From positions 472,901 to 536,900 of the forward strand of contig CAUJGJ010000467.1 in the NCBI GenBank assembly GCA_963170055.1: DNA of 64,000 nt, read 5' to 3'. Below the pieces are notes generated by a model, which saw only the letters and a list, made by a program, of their open reading frames with translations, had not been told where the DNA came from and ran no database searches. The stretch comes from Halisarca cf. caerulea (Eukaryota; Porifera; Demospongiae; Chondrillida; Halisarcidae). The stretch's first letter is position 1. Each line of letters begins with the position of its first letter. A program made the translations under genes and the position numbers. Below, piece by piece: positions 1 to 12,200 of the stretch.

Positions 1-104
1 ATGAAGTTTCTGAAGTGCTGTGGGCGTATTTGTGTAGTGTTGGATATGCTGGTGCTAATACCAATATTTGGCACTAGCACCACGCACATTCCCAGTGGAC
101 ACAC
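1..104 (+). repeat. Reference satellite monomer (104 bp)
   Basis: This first unit matches the commonest base at nearly every offset, so I use it as the coordinate frame for offsets given elsewhere. It is about 46% G+C (48 of 104 by count). Landmarks are: start word ATGAAGTTTC at offsets 1-10; type-defining stretch TGAAGTGCTGTGGGCG at 11-26; TGTGTAGTGTTGGATATG at 31-48; the dyad at 50-82; CACGCACATTCCCAGTGG at 81-98; and end word ACACAC at 99-104. CpG dinucleotides lie at offsets 25-26 and 83-84. The start point is arbitrary, because the true unit boundary of a tandem repeat cannot be known from sequence alone. Confidence 0.97.
50..82. other. Imperfect dyad in the monomer, potential hairpin or cruciform
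   Basis: Arms TGGTGCTA (offsets 50-57) and TAGCACCA (75-82) are perfect reverse complements. Inside them lie a 3x3 mismatch (ATA against CAC), a second stem CCAA/TTGG (61-64 and 68-71) and a three-base TAT loop. The symmetric layout is 8-3-4-3-4-3-8. A second register pairs GCTGGTGC (48-55) with GCACTAGC (71-78) with one mismatch. The element is kept in most monomers across the window. Short dyads with non-B potential have been described at centromeric satellites lacking CENP-B boxes. A role here is only an inference. Confidence 0.8.
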
Positions 105-1144
105 ATGAAGTTTCTTAACTACTGTGGGCGTATTTGTGTAATGTTGGATATGCTGGTGCTAATTACAGTATTTGGAACTAGCACCACGCACATTCCCAGT
201 GGACACACATGAAGTTTCTGAAGAGCTGTTGGCGTATTTGTGTAGTGTTGGATATGCTGGTGCTAATACCAATATTTGGCACTAGCACCACGCACATTCC
301 CAGTGGACACACATGACCTTTCTAAAGTGCTGTGGGAGTATTTGTGTAGTGTTGGATATGCTGGTGCTAATACCAATATTTGGCACTAGCACCACGCACA
401 TTCCAAGTGGACACACATGAAGTTTCTTAACTACTGTGGGCGTATTTGTGTAATGTTGGATATGCTGGTGCTAATACCAGTATTTGGAACTAGCACCACG
501 CACATTCCCAGTGGACACACATGACCTTTCTGAAGTGCTGTGGGCGTATTTGTGTAGTGTTGGATATGCTGGTGCTAATACCAATATTTGGCTCTAGCAC
601 CACGCACATTCCCAGTGGACACACATGAAGTTTCTTAACCACTGTGGGCGTATTTGGGTAGTGTTGGATATGCTGGTGCTAATACCAATATTTGGCACTA
701 GCACCACGCACATTCCCAGTGGACACACATGACCTTTCTGAAGTGCTGTGGGCGTATTTGTGTAGTGTTGGATATGCTAGTGCTAATACCAATATTTGGC
801 ACTAGCACCACGCACATTCCAAGTGGACACACATGAAGTTTCTTAACTACTGTGGGCGTATTTGTGTAGTGTTGGATATGTTGGTGCTAATACCAATATT
901 TGGCACTAGCACCACGCACATTCCCAGTGGACACACATGACCTTTCTGAAGTGCTGTGGGCGTATTTGTGTAGTGTTGGATATGCTGGTGCTAATACCAG
1001 TATTTGGCACTAGCACCACGCACATTCCCAGTGGACACACATGAAGTTTCTTAAGAGCTGTTGACGTATTTGTGTAGTGTTGGATATGCTGGTGCTAATA
1101 CCAATATTTGGCACTAGCACCACGCACATTCCCAGTGGACACAC

Positions 1145-3013
1145 ATGAAGTTTCTTAAGTACTGTGGGCGTATTTGTGTAATGTTGGATATGCTGGTGCT
1201 AATACCAATATTTGGCACTAGCACCACGCACATTCCCAGTGGACACACATGACCTTTCTAAAGTGCTGTGGGCGTATTTGTGTAGTGTTGGATATGCTGG
1301 TGCTAATACCAATATTTGGCACTAGCACCACGCACATTCCCAGTGGACACACATGACCTTTCTGAAGTGCTGTGGGCGTATTTGTGTAGTGTTGATATGC
1401 TGGTGCTAATACCAATATTTGGCACTAGCACCACGCACATTCCCAGTGGACACATATGAAGTTTCTGAAGTGCTGTGGGCGTATTTGTGTAGTGTTGGAT
1501 ATGCTGGTGCTAATACCAATATTTGGCACTAGCACCACGCACATTCCCAGTGGACACACATGAAGTTTCTGAAATGCTGTGGGCGTATTTGTGTAGTGTT
1601 GGATATGCTGGTGCTAATACCAATATTTGGCACTAGCACCACGCACATTCCCAGTGGACACACATGAAGTTTCTTAACTACTGTGGGCGTATTTGTGTAA
1701 TGTTGGATATGCTGGTGCTAATACCAATATTTGGCACTAGCACCACGCACATTCCCAGTGGACACACATGACCTTTCTGAAGTGCTGTGGGCGTATTTGT
1801 GTAGTGTTGGATATGCTGGTGCTAATACCAATATTTGGCACTAGCACCACGCACATTCCCAGTGGACACACATGAAGTTTCTTAACTACTGTGGGCGTAT
1901 TTGTGTAGTGTTGGATATGCTGGTGCTAATACCAATATTTGGCACTAGCACCACGCACATTCCCAGTGGACACACATGACCTTTCTGAAGTGCTGTGGGC
2001 GTATTTGTGTAGTGTTGATATGCTGGTGCTAATACCAATATTTGGCACTAGCACCACGCACATTCCCAGTGGACACACATGAAGTTTCTGAAGTGCTGTG
2101 GGCGTATTTGTGTAGTGTTGGATATGCTGGTGCTAATACCAATATTTGGCACTAGCACCACGCACATTCCCAGTGGACACACATGAAGTTTCTTAAGTAC
2201 TGTGGGCGTATTTGTGTAATGTTGGATATGCTGGTGCTAATACCAATATTTGGCACTAGCACCACGCACATTCCCAGTGGACACACATGACCTTTCTAAA
2301 GTGCTGTGGGCGTATTTGTGTAGTGTTGGATATGCTGGTGCTAATACCAATATTTGGCACTAGCACCACGCACATTCCCAGTGGACACACATGACCTTTC
2401 TGAAGTGCTGTGGGCGTATTTGTGTAGTGTTGATATGCTGGTGCTAATACCAATATTTGGCACTAGCACCACGCACATTCCCAGTGGACACATATGAATT
2501 TTCTGAAGTGCTGTGGGCGTATTTGTGTAGTGTTGGATATGCTGGTGCTAATACCAATATTTGGCACTAGCACCACGCACATTCCCAGTGGACACACATG
2601 AAGTTTCTGAAATGCTGTGGGCGTATTTGTGTAGTGTTGGATATGCTGGTGCTAATACCAATATTTGGCACTAGCACCACGCACATTCCCAGTGGACACA
2701 CATGAAGTTTCTTAACTACTGTGGGCGTATTTGTGTAATGTTGGATATGCTGGTGCTAATACCAATATTTGGCACTAGCACCACGCACATTCCCAGTGGA
2801 CACACATGACCTTTCTGAAGTGCTGTGGGCGTATTTGTGTAGTGTTGGATATGCTGGTGCTAATACCAATATTTGGCACTAGCACCACGCACATTCCCAG
2901 TGGACACACATGAAGTTTCTTAACTACTGTGGGCGTATTTGTGTAGTGTTGGATATGCTGGTGCTAATACCAATATTTGGCACTAGCACCACGCACATTC
3001 CCAGTGGACACAC
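1145..3013 (+). repeat. 10-monomer higher-order repeat, ~1,038 bp
   Basis: The ordered series TTAAGTACTG / GACC-TAAAG / 103-bp GACC / ATATGAAG unit / GAAATGCTG / TTAACTACTG with GTAATG / GACC / TTAACTACTG with GTAGTG / 103-bp GACC / GAAGTGCTG occupies 1,145-2,182. Its first eight members repeat at 2,183-3,013. The spacing is 1,038 bp, i.e. eight 104-bp and two 103-bp units. Copies are almost identical; one difference I see is TATGAATTTTCTG at 2,494 against TATGAAGTTTCTG at 1,456. The second copy then breaks into a different unit, GAAGTGCTGTTGG, at 3,014. Confidence 0.88.
1353..1455 (+). repeat. 103-bp monomer subtype (example copy)
   Basis: This unit starts GACCTTTCTGAAG instead of GAAGTTTCTGAAG after the AT and has lost one G of the GG at offsets 42-43, reading GTGTTGATATGC. 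The two changes are usually linked, although GACC units without the deletion also exist (for example at 1,249 and 1,768). Further copies are at 1,976, 2,391, 3,430, 4,677 and 5,092, and throughout the window. Net spacing implies roughly 90 such one-base losses in 616 units. The loss shifts the reading phase and creates the recurring 65-codon minus-strand open frames that overlap these units. Confidence 0.93.
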
Positions 3014-5194
3014 ATGAAGTTTCTGAAGTGCTGTTGGCGTATTTGTGTAGTGTTGGATATGCTGGTGCTAATACCAATATTTGGCACTAGCACCACGCAC
3101 ATTCCCAGTGGACACACATGACCTTTCTAAAGTGCTGTGGGCGTATTTGTGTAGTGTTGGATATGCTGGTGCTAATACCAATATTTGGCACTAGCACCAC
3201 GCACATTCCCAGTGGACACACATGAAGTTTCTTAACTACTGTGGGCGTATTTGTGTAATGTTGGATATGCTGGTGCTAATACCAATATTTGGCACTAGCA
3301 CCACGCACATTCCCAGTGGACACACATGACCTTTCTAAAGTGCTGTGGGCGTATTTGTGTAGTGTTGGATATGCTGGTGCTAATACCAATATTTGGCACT
3401 AGCACCACGCACATTCCCAGTGGACACACATGACCTTTCTGAAGTGCTGTGGGCGTATTTGTGTAGTGTTGATATGCTGGTGCTAATACCAATATTTGGC
3501 ACTAGCACCACGCACATTCCCAGTGGACACACATGAAGTTTCTGAAGTGCTGTGGGCGTATTTGTGTAGTGTTGGATATGCTGGTGCTAATACCAATATT
3601 TGGCACTAGCACCACGCACATTCCCAGTGGACACACATGAAGTTTCTTAACTACTGTGGGCGTATTTGTGTAATGTTGGATATGCTGGTGCTAATACCAG
3701 TATTTGGAACTAGCACCACGCACATTCCCAGTGGACACACATGAAGTTTGTGAAGAGCTGTTGGCGTATTTGTGTAGTGTTGGATATGCTGGTGCTAATA
3801 CCAATATTTGACACTAGCACCACGCACATTCCCAGTGGACACACATGACCTTTCTAAAGTGCTGTGGGAGTATTTGTGTAGTGTTGGATATGCTGGTGCT
3901 AATACCAATATTTGGCACTAGCACCACGCACATTCCAAGTGGACACACATGAAGTTTCTTAACTACTGTGGGCGTATTTGTGTAGTGTTGGATATGTTGG
4001 TGCTAATACCAATATTTGGCACTAGCACCACACACATTCCAAGTGGACACACATGACCTTTCTGAAGTGCTGTGGGCGTATTTGTGTAGTGTTGGATATG
4101 CTGGTGCTAATACCAATATTTGGCACTAGCACCACGCACATTCCCAGTGGACACACATGACCTTTCTGAAGTGCTGTGGGCGTATTTGTGTAGTGTTGGA
4201 TATGCTGGTGCTAATACCAATATTTGGCACTAGCACCACGCACATTCCAAGTGGACACACATGAAGTTTCTTAACTACTGTGGGCGTATTTGTGTAATGT
4301 TGGATATGCTGGTGCTAATACCAATATTTGGCACTAGCACCACGCACATTCCCAGTGGACACACATGACCTTTCTGAAGTGCTGTGGGCGTATTTGTGTA
4401 CTGTTGGATATGCTGGTGCTAATACCAATATTTGGCACTAGCACCACGCACATTCCCAGTGGACACACATGAAGTTTCTTAACTACTGTGGGCGTATTTG
4501 TGTAGTGTTGGATATGCTGGTGCTAATACCAATATTTGGCACTAGCACCACGCACATTCCCAGTGGACACACATGACCTTTCTGAAGTGCTGTGGGCGTA
4601 TTTGTGTAGTGTTGGATATGCTGGTGCTAATACCAATATTTGGCACTAGCACCACGCACATTCCCAGTGGACACACATGACCTTTCTGAAGTGCTGTGGG
4701 CGTATTTGTGTAGTGTTGATATGCTGGTGCTAATACCAATATTTGGCACTAGCACCACGCACATTCCCAGTGGACACACATGAAGTTTCTGAAGTGCTGT
4801 GGGCGTATTTGTGTAGTGTTGGATATGCTGGTGCTAATACCAATATTTGGCACTAGCACCACGCACATTCCCAGTGGACACACATGAAGTTTCTTAAGTA
4901 CTGTGGGCGTATTTGTGTAATGTTGGATATGCTGGTGCTAATACCAATATTTGGCACTAGCACCACGCACATTCCCAGTGGACACACATGACCTTTCTAA
5001 AGTGCTGTGGGCGTATTTGTGTAGTGTTGGATATGCTGGTGCTAATACCAATATTTGGCACTAGCACCACGCACATTCCCAGTGGACACACATGACCTTT
5101 CTGAAGTGCTGTGGGCGTATTTGTGTAGTGTTGATATGCTGGTGCTAATACCAATATTTGGCACTAGCACCACGCACATTCCCAGTGGACACAC
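3014..5194 (+). repeat. Mixed satellite units with partial HOR copies
   Basis: Twenty-one monomers of the same types as 1-3,013 in altered order. 3,533-3,948 copies 1-416. A TTAAGTACTG / GACC-TAAAG / 103-bp GACC run at 4,884-5,194 copies 1,145-1,455 and 2,183-2,493. At 4,053 and 4,157 two GACC units lie side by side, breaking the alternation. No gene is present. Confidence 0.82.
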
Positions 5195-8100
5195 ATGAAG
5201 TTTCTGAAGTGCTGTGGGCGTATTTGCGTAGTGTTGGATATGCTGGTGCTAATACCAATATTTGGCACTAGCACCACGCACATTCCCAGTGGAAACACAT
5301 GAAGTTTCTTCACTGCTGTGGGCGTATTTGTGTAGTGTTGGATATGCTGGTGCTAATACCAATATTTGGATCTAGCACCACGCACATTCCCAGTGGACAC
5401 ACATGAAGTTTCTTCACTGCTGTGGGCGTATTTGTGTAGTGTTGGATATGCTGGTGCTAATACCAATATTTGGCACTAGCACCACGCACATTCCCAGTGG
5501 ACACACATGAAGTTTCCGAAGTGCTGTGGGTGTATTTGTGTAGTGTTGGAAATGCTGGTGCTAATACCAATATTTGGCACTAGCACCACGCACATTCCCA
5601 GTGGACACACATGAAGTTTCTGAAGGGCTGTGGGCGCATTTGCGTAGTGTTGGATATGCTGGTGCTAATACCAATATTTGGCACTAGCACCACGCACATT
5701 CCCAGTGGACACGCATGAAGTTTCTGAAGTGCTGTGGGCGTATTTTTGTAGTGTTGGATATGCTGGTGCTAATACCAATATTTGGCATTAGCACCACGCA
5801 CATTCCCAGTGGACACACATGAAGTTTCTGAAGTGCTGTGGGCGTATTTGTGTAATGTTGGATATGCTGGTGCTAATACCAATATTTGGCACTAGCACCA
5901 CGCACATTCCCAGTGGACACACATGAAGTTTCTTAACTGATGTTGGCGTATTTGTGTAGTGTTGGTTATGCTAGTGCTAATACCAATATTTGGCACTAGC
6001 ACCACACACATTCCCAGTGGACACACATGAAGTTTCTTAACTGCTGTGGGCATATTTGTGTAGTGTTGGATATGCTGGTGCTAATACCAATTTTTGGCAC
6101 TAGCACCACGCACATTCCCAGTGGACACACATGAAGTTTCTGAAGTGCTGTAGACGTATTTGTGTAGTGTTGGATATGCTGGTGCTAATACCAATATTTG
6201 GCACTAGCACCACGCACATTCCCAGTGGACACACATGAAGTTTCTGAAGTGCTGTGGGCGTATTTGTGTAGTGTTGGATATGCTGGTGCTAATACCAATA
6301 TTTGGCACTAGCACCACGCACATTCCCAGAGGACACACATGAAGTTTCTTAACTACTGTGGGCGTATTTGTGTAGTGTTGGATATGCTGGTGCTAATACC
6401 AATATTTGGCACTAGCACCACGCACATTCCCAGTGGACACACATGACCTTTCTGAAGTGCTGTGGGCGTATTTGTGTAGTGTTGATATGCTGGTGCTAAT
6501 ACCAATATTTGGCACTAGCACCACGCACATTCCCAGTGGACACACATGAAGTTTCTTAAGTACTGTGGGCGTATTTGTGTAATGTTGGATATGCTGGTGC
6601 TAATACCAATATTTGGCACTAGCACCACGCACATTCCCAGTGGATACACATGACCTTTCTAAAGTGCTGTGGGCGTATTTGTGTAGTGTTGGATATGCTG
6701 GTGCTAATACCAATATTTGGCACTAGCACCACGCACATTCCCAGTGGACACACATGACCTTTCTGAAGTGCTGTGGGCGTATTTGTGTAGTGTTGGATAT
6801 GCTGGTACTAATACCAATATTTGGCACTAGCACCACGCACATTCCCAGTGGACACATATGAAGTTTCTGAAGTGCTGTTGGCGTATTTGTGTAATGTTGG
6901 ATATGCTGGTGCTAATACCAATATTTGGCACTAGCACCACGCACATTCCCAGTGGACACACATGAAGTTTCTTAACTGATGTTGGCGTATTTGTGTAGTG
7001 TTGGTTATGCTAGTGCTAATACCAATATTTGGCACTAGCACCACACACATTCCCAGTGGACACACATGAAGTTTCTTAACTGCTGTGGGCATATTTGTGT
7101 AGTGTTGGATATGCTGGTGCTAATACCAATATTTGGCACTAGCACCACGCACATTCCCAGTGGACACACATGAAGTTTCTGAAGTGCTGTAGACGTATTT
7201 GTGTAGTGTTGGATATGCTGGTGCTAATACCAATATTTGGCACTAGCACCACGCACATTCCCAGTGGACACACATGAAGTTTCTGAAGTGCTGTGGGCGT
7301 ATTTGTGTAGTGTTGGATATGCTGGTGCTAATACCAATATTTGGCACTAGCACCACGCACATTCCCAGAGGACACACATGAAGTTTCTTAACTACTGTGG
7401 GCGTATTTGTGTAGTGTTGGATATGCTGGTGCTAATACCAATATTTGGCACTAGCACCACGCACACTCCCAGTGGACACACATGACCTTTCTGAAGTGCT
7501 GTGGGCGTATTTGTGTAGTGTTGATATGCTGGTGCTAATACCAATATTTGGCACTAGCACCACGCACATTCCCAGTGGACACACATGAAGTTTCTTAAGT
7601 ACTGTGGGCGTATTTGTGTAATGTTGGATATGCTGGTGCTAATACCAATATTTGGCACTAGCACCACGCACATTCCCAGTGGATACACATGACCTTTCTA
7701 AAGTGCTGTGGGCGTATTTGTGTAGTGTTGGATATGCTGGAGCTAATACCAATATTTGGCACTAGCACCACGCACATTCCCAGTGGACACACATGACCTT
7801 TCTGAAGTGCTGTGGGCGTATTTGTGTAGTGTTGATATGCTGGTGCTAATACCAATATTTGGCACTAGCACCACGCACATTCCCAGTGGACACATATGAA
7901 GTTTCTGAAGTGCTGTGGGCGTATTTGTGTAGTGTTGGATATGCTGGTGCTAATACCAATATTTGGCACTAGCACAACGCACATTCCCAGTGGACACACA
8001 TGAAGTTTCTTAACTACTGTGGGCGTATTTGTGTAATGTTGGATATGCTGGTGCTAATACCAGTATTTGGCACTTGCACCACGCACATTCCCAGTGGACA

Positions 8101-9250
8101 CACATGAAGTTTCTGAAGAGCTGTTGGCGTATTTGTGTAGTGTTGGATATGCTGGTGCTAATACCAATATTTGGCACTAACACCACGCACATTCCCAGTG
8201 GACACACATGAAGTTTCTTAAGTACTGTGGGCGTATTTGTGTAATGTTGGATATGCTGGTGCTAATACCAATATTTGGCACTAGCACCACGCACATTCCC
8301 AGTGGACACACATGACCTTTCTAAAGTGCTGTGGGCGTATTTGTGTAGTGTTGGATATGCTGGTGCTAATACCAATATTTGGCACTACCACCACGCACAT
8401 TCCCAGTGGACACACATGACCTTTCTAAAGTGCAGTGGGCGTATTTGTGTAGTGTTGGATATGCTGGTGATAATACCAATATTACGCACTAGCACCACGC
8501 ACATTCCCAGTGGACACATATGAAGTTTCTGAAGAGCTGTGGGCGTATTTTTGTAGTGTTGGATATGCTGGTGCTAATACCAATATTTGGCACTAGAACA
8601 ACGCACATTCCCAGTGGACACACATGAAGTTTCTTAACTACTGTGGGCGTATTTGTGTAATGTTGGATATGCTGGTGCTAATACCAGTATTTGGAACCAA
8701 CACAACGCACATTCCCAGTGGACACACATGAAGTTTGTGAAGAGCTGTTGGCGTATTTGTGTAGTGTTGGATATGCTGGTGCTAATACCAATATTTGGCA
8801 CTAGCACCACGCACATTCCCAGTGGACACACATGAAGTTTCTTAACTGATGTTGGCGTATTTGTGTAGTGTTGGTTATGCTAGTGCTAATACCAATATTT
8901 GGCACTAGCACCACACACATTCCCAGTGGACACACATGAAGTTTCTTAACTACTGTGGGCGTATTTGTGTAGTGTTGGATATGCTGGTGCTAATACAAAT
9001 ATTTGGTACTAGCACCACGCACATTCCCAGTGGACACACATGAAGTTTCTGAAGTGCTGTAGACGTATTTGTGTAGTGTTGGATATGCTGGTGCTAATAC
9101 TAATATTTGGCACTAGCACCACGCACATTCCCAGTGGACACACATGAAGTTTCTGAAGTGCTGTGGGCGTATTTGTGTAGTGTTGGATATGCTGGTGCTA
9201 ATACCAATATTTGGCACTAGCACCACGCACATTCCCAGTGGACACACATG
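5195..9250 (+). repeat. 4-kb satellite segment, copy 1 of a dispersed duplication
   Basis: This segment carries rarer unit types: TTCTTCACTGCTG, TTTCCGAAGTGCTGTGGGTG with GGAAATG, GAAGGGCTGTGGGCGCATTTGCG, TTAACTGATGTTGGCG with GGTTATGCTAGTGC, GGGCATATT and CTGTAGACG. The same types in the same order occupy 30,641-34,600. The offset is 25,447 bp at the GGATCT marker (5,368 against 30,815) and 25,343 bp from 8,010 onward, a difference of exactly one monomer. A third, partial version lies at 28,566-30,640. Homology ends near 9,250, where AAGTTCCTTA and TTTGGGTAG begin a different domain. Confidence 0.9.
5923..7895 (+). repeat. 1,039-bp 10-monomer HOR inside the 4-kb segment
   Basis: The unit with TTAACTGATGTTGGCG at 5,923 recurs at 6,962 (spacing 1,039 bp: nine 104-bp units and one 103-bp unit). 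It is followed both times by GGGCATATT, CTGTAGACG, GAAGTGCTG (ending CCCAGAGG), TTAACTACTG, 103-bp GACC, TTAAGTACTG (ending GGATACAC), GACC-TAAAG and GACC. The tenth unit differs: GTTGGCG with GTAATG in copy 1, plain in copy 2. The same HOR is present at 31,370 and 32,409. Confidence 0.9.
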
Positions 9251-12200
9251 AAGTTCCTTAACTACTGTGGGCGTATTTGGGTAGTGTTGGATATGCTGGT
9301 GCTAATACCAATATTTGGCACTAGCACCACGCACATTCCCAGTGGAAACACATGAAGTTTCTGAAGTGCTGTGGGCGTATTTGTGTAGTGTTGGATATGC
9401 TGGTGCTAATACCAATATTTGGCACTAGCACCACGCACATTCCTAGTTGACACACATGAAGTTTCTTAACTACTGTGGGCGTATATGTGTAGTGTTGGAT
9501 ATGCTGGTGCTAATACCAATATTTGGCACTAGCACAACGCACATTCCCAGTTTACACACATGAAGTTTCTTAACTACTGTGGGCGTATTTGTGTAATGTT
9601 GGATATGCTGGTGCTAATACCAGTATTTGGCACTAGCACCACGCACATTCCCAGTGGACACACATGAAGTTTCTGCAGAGCTGTTGGCGTATTTGTGTAG
9701 TGTTGGATATATTGGTGCTAATACCAATATTTGGCACTAGCACCACGCACATTCCCAGTGGACACACATGAAGTTTCTTAAGTACTGTGGGCGTATTTGT
9801 GTAATGTTGATATGCTGGTGCTAATACCAATATTTGGCACTAGCGCCACGCACATTCCCAGTGGACACACATGACCTTTCTAAAGTGCTGTGGGCGTATT
9901 TGTGTAGTGTTGGATATGCTGGTGCTAATACCAATATTTGGCACTAGCACCACGCACATTCCCAGTGGACACACATGACCTTTCTGAAGTGCTGTGGGCG
10001 TATTTCTGTTGTGTTGATATGCTGGTGCTAATACCAATATTTGGCACTAGCACCACGCACATTCCCAGTGGACACACATGAAGTTTCTGAAGTGCTGTGG
10101 GCGTATTTGTGTAGTGTTGGATATGCTGGTGCTAATACCAATATTTGGCACTAGCACAACGCACATTCCCAGTGGACACACATGAAGTTTCTTAACTACT
10201 GTGGGCGTATTTGTGTAATGTTGGATATGCTGGTGCTAATACCAATATTTGGCACTAGAACCACGCACATTCCCAGTGGACACACATGACCTTTCTGAAG
10301 TGCTGTGGGCGTATTCATGTAGTGTTGGATATGCTGGTGCTAATACCAATATTTGGCACTAGCACCACGCACATTCCCAGTGGACACATATGAAGTTTCT
10401 GAAGTGCTGTGGGCGTATTTGTGTAGTGTTGGATATGCTGGTGCTAATACCAATAATTGGCACTAGCACAACGCACATTCCCAGTGGACACACATGAAGT
10501 TTCTTAACTACTGTGGGCGTATTTGTGTAGTGTTGGATATGTTGGTGCTAATACCAATATTTGGCACTAGCACCACACACATTCCCAGTGGACACACATG
10601 ACCTTTCTGAAGTGCTGTGGGCGTATTTGTGTAGTGTTGGATATGCTGGTGCTAATACCAATATTTGGCACTAGCACCACGCACATTCCCAGTGGACACA
10701 CATGAAGTTTCTGAAGTGCTGTGGGCGTATTTGTGTAGTGTTGGATATGCTGGTGCTAATACCAATATTTGGCACTAGCACCACGCACATTCCCAGTGAA
10801 CACACATGAAGTTTCTTAACTACTGTGGGCGTATTTGTGTAATGTTGGATATGCTGGTGCTAATACCAATATTTGGCACTAGCACCACGCACATTCCCAG
10901 TGGACACACATGACCTTTCTGAAGTGCTGTGGGCGTATTTGTGTAGTGTTGGATATGCTGGTGCTAATACCAATATTTGGCACTAGCACCACGCACATTC
11001 CCAGTGGACACACATGAAGTTTCTTAACTACTGTGGGCGTATTTGGGTAGTGTTGGATATGCTGGTGCTAATACCAATATTTGGCACTAGCACCACGCAC
11101 ATTCCCAGTGGACACACATGAAGTTTCTGAAGTGCTGTGGGCGTATTTGTGTAGTGTTGGATATGCTGGTGCTAATACCAATATTTGGCACTAGCACCAC
11201 GCACATTCCCAGTTGACACACATGAAGTTTCTTAACTACTGTGGGCGTATATGTGTAGTGTTGGATATGCTGGTGCTAATACCAATATTTGGCACTAGCA
11301 CAACGCACATTCCCAGTGGACACACATGAAGTTTCTTAACTACTGTGGGCGTATTTGTGTAATGTTGGATATGCTGGTGCTAATACCAGTATTTGGCACT
11401 AGCACCACGCACATTCCCAGTGGACACACATGAAGTTTCTGCAGAGCTGTTGGCGTATTTGTGTAGTGTTGGATATGTTGGTGCTAATACCAATATTTGG
11501 CACTAGCACCACGCACATTCCCAGTGGACACACATGAAGTTTCTTAAGTACTGTGGGCGTATTTGTGTAATGTTGATATGCTGGTGCTAATACCAATATT
11601 TGGCACTAGCGCCACGCACATTCCCAGTGGACACACATGACCTTTCTAAAGTGCTGTGGGCGTATTTGTGTAGTGTTGGATATGCTGGTGCTAATACCAA
11701 TATTTGGCACTAGCACCACGCACATTCCCAGTGGACACACATGACCTTTCTGAAGTGCTGTGGGCGTATTTCTGTTGTGTTGATATGCTGGTGCTAATAC
11801 CAATATTTGGCACTAGCACCACGCACATTCCCAGTGGACACACATGAAGTTTCTGAAGTGCTGTGGGCGTATTTGTGTAGTGTTGGATATGCTGGTGCTA
11901 ATACCAATATTTGGCACTAGCACAACGCACATTCCCAGTGGACACACATGAAGTTTCTTAACTACTGTGGGCGTATTTGTGTAATGTTGGATATGCTGGT
12001 GCTAATACCAGTATTTGGAACTAGCACCACGCACATTCCCAGTGGACACACATGAAGTTTCTGAAGAGCTGTTGGCGTATTTGTGTAGTGTTGGATATGC
12101 TGGTGCTAATACCAATATTTGGCACTAGCACCACGCACATTCCCAGTGGACACACATGACCTTTCTGAAGTGCTGTGGGCGTATTTGTGTAGTGTTGGAT

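Larger units (their letters stand above)
1..1144 (+). repeat. Mixed satellite units, alternating TTAACTACTG and GACC types
   Basis: Eleven monomers. From about 417 onward, units with TTCTTAACTACTG alternate with units starting GACCTTTCTGAAG, giving a local two-unit rhythm. A unit with GAAGAGCTGTTGG lies at 209 and a GGGAGTATT unit at 313. The run at 1-416 recurs at 3,533-3,948 (spacing 3,532 bp, 34 monomers with four one-base losses), including the GGGAG unit and the AATATTTGGAACTAG-like ending. No gene or other feature is visible. Confidence 0.85.

Noticed and set aside
61..71. CCAAT box or TATA-like promoter (ACCAATATTTGG) in each unit
   Set aside because: CCAAT occurs here as half of the inner dyad stem. 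There is no supporting promoter layout or transcribed gene, so a promoter call is not justified.
1218..1415. Minus-strand 65-codon open frame beginning MVLAPAYQHY, seen about 30 times in the window
   Set aside because: It is a translation of two adjacent satellite units and recurs wherever the same unit types meet. Since 104 is not a multiple of three, frames rotate and stop quickly. No start signal, domain or codon bias supports a gene.
8029..8523. Plus-strand open frames of 60-82 codons (also 33,372-33,866, 47,844-48,041, 52,619-52,816)
   Set aside because: They are satellite translations repeated exactly between duplicated blocks. Substitutions between copies show no synonymous bias that I can see, and the frames depend on one-base monomer losses.
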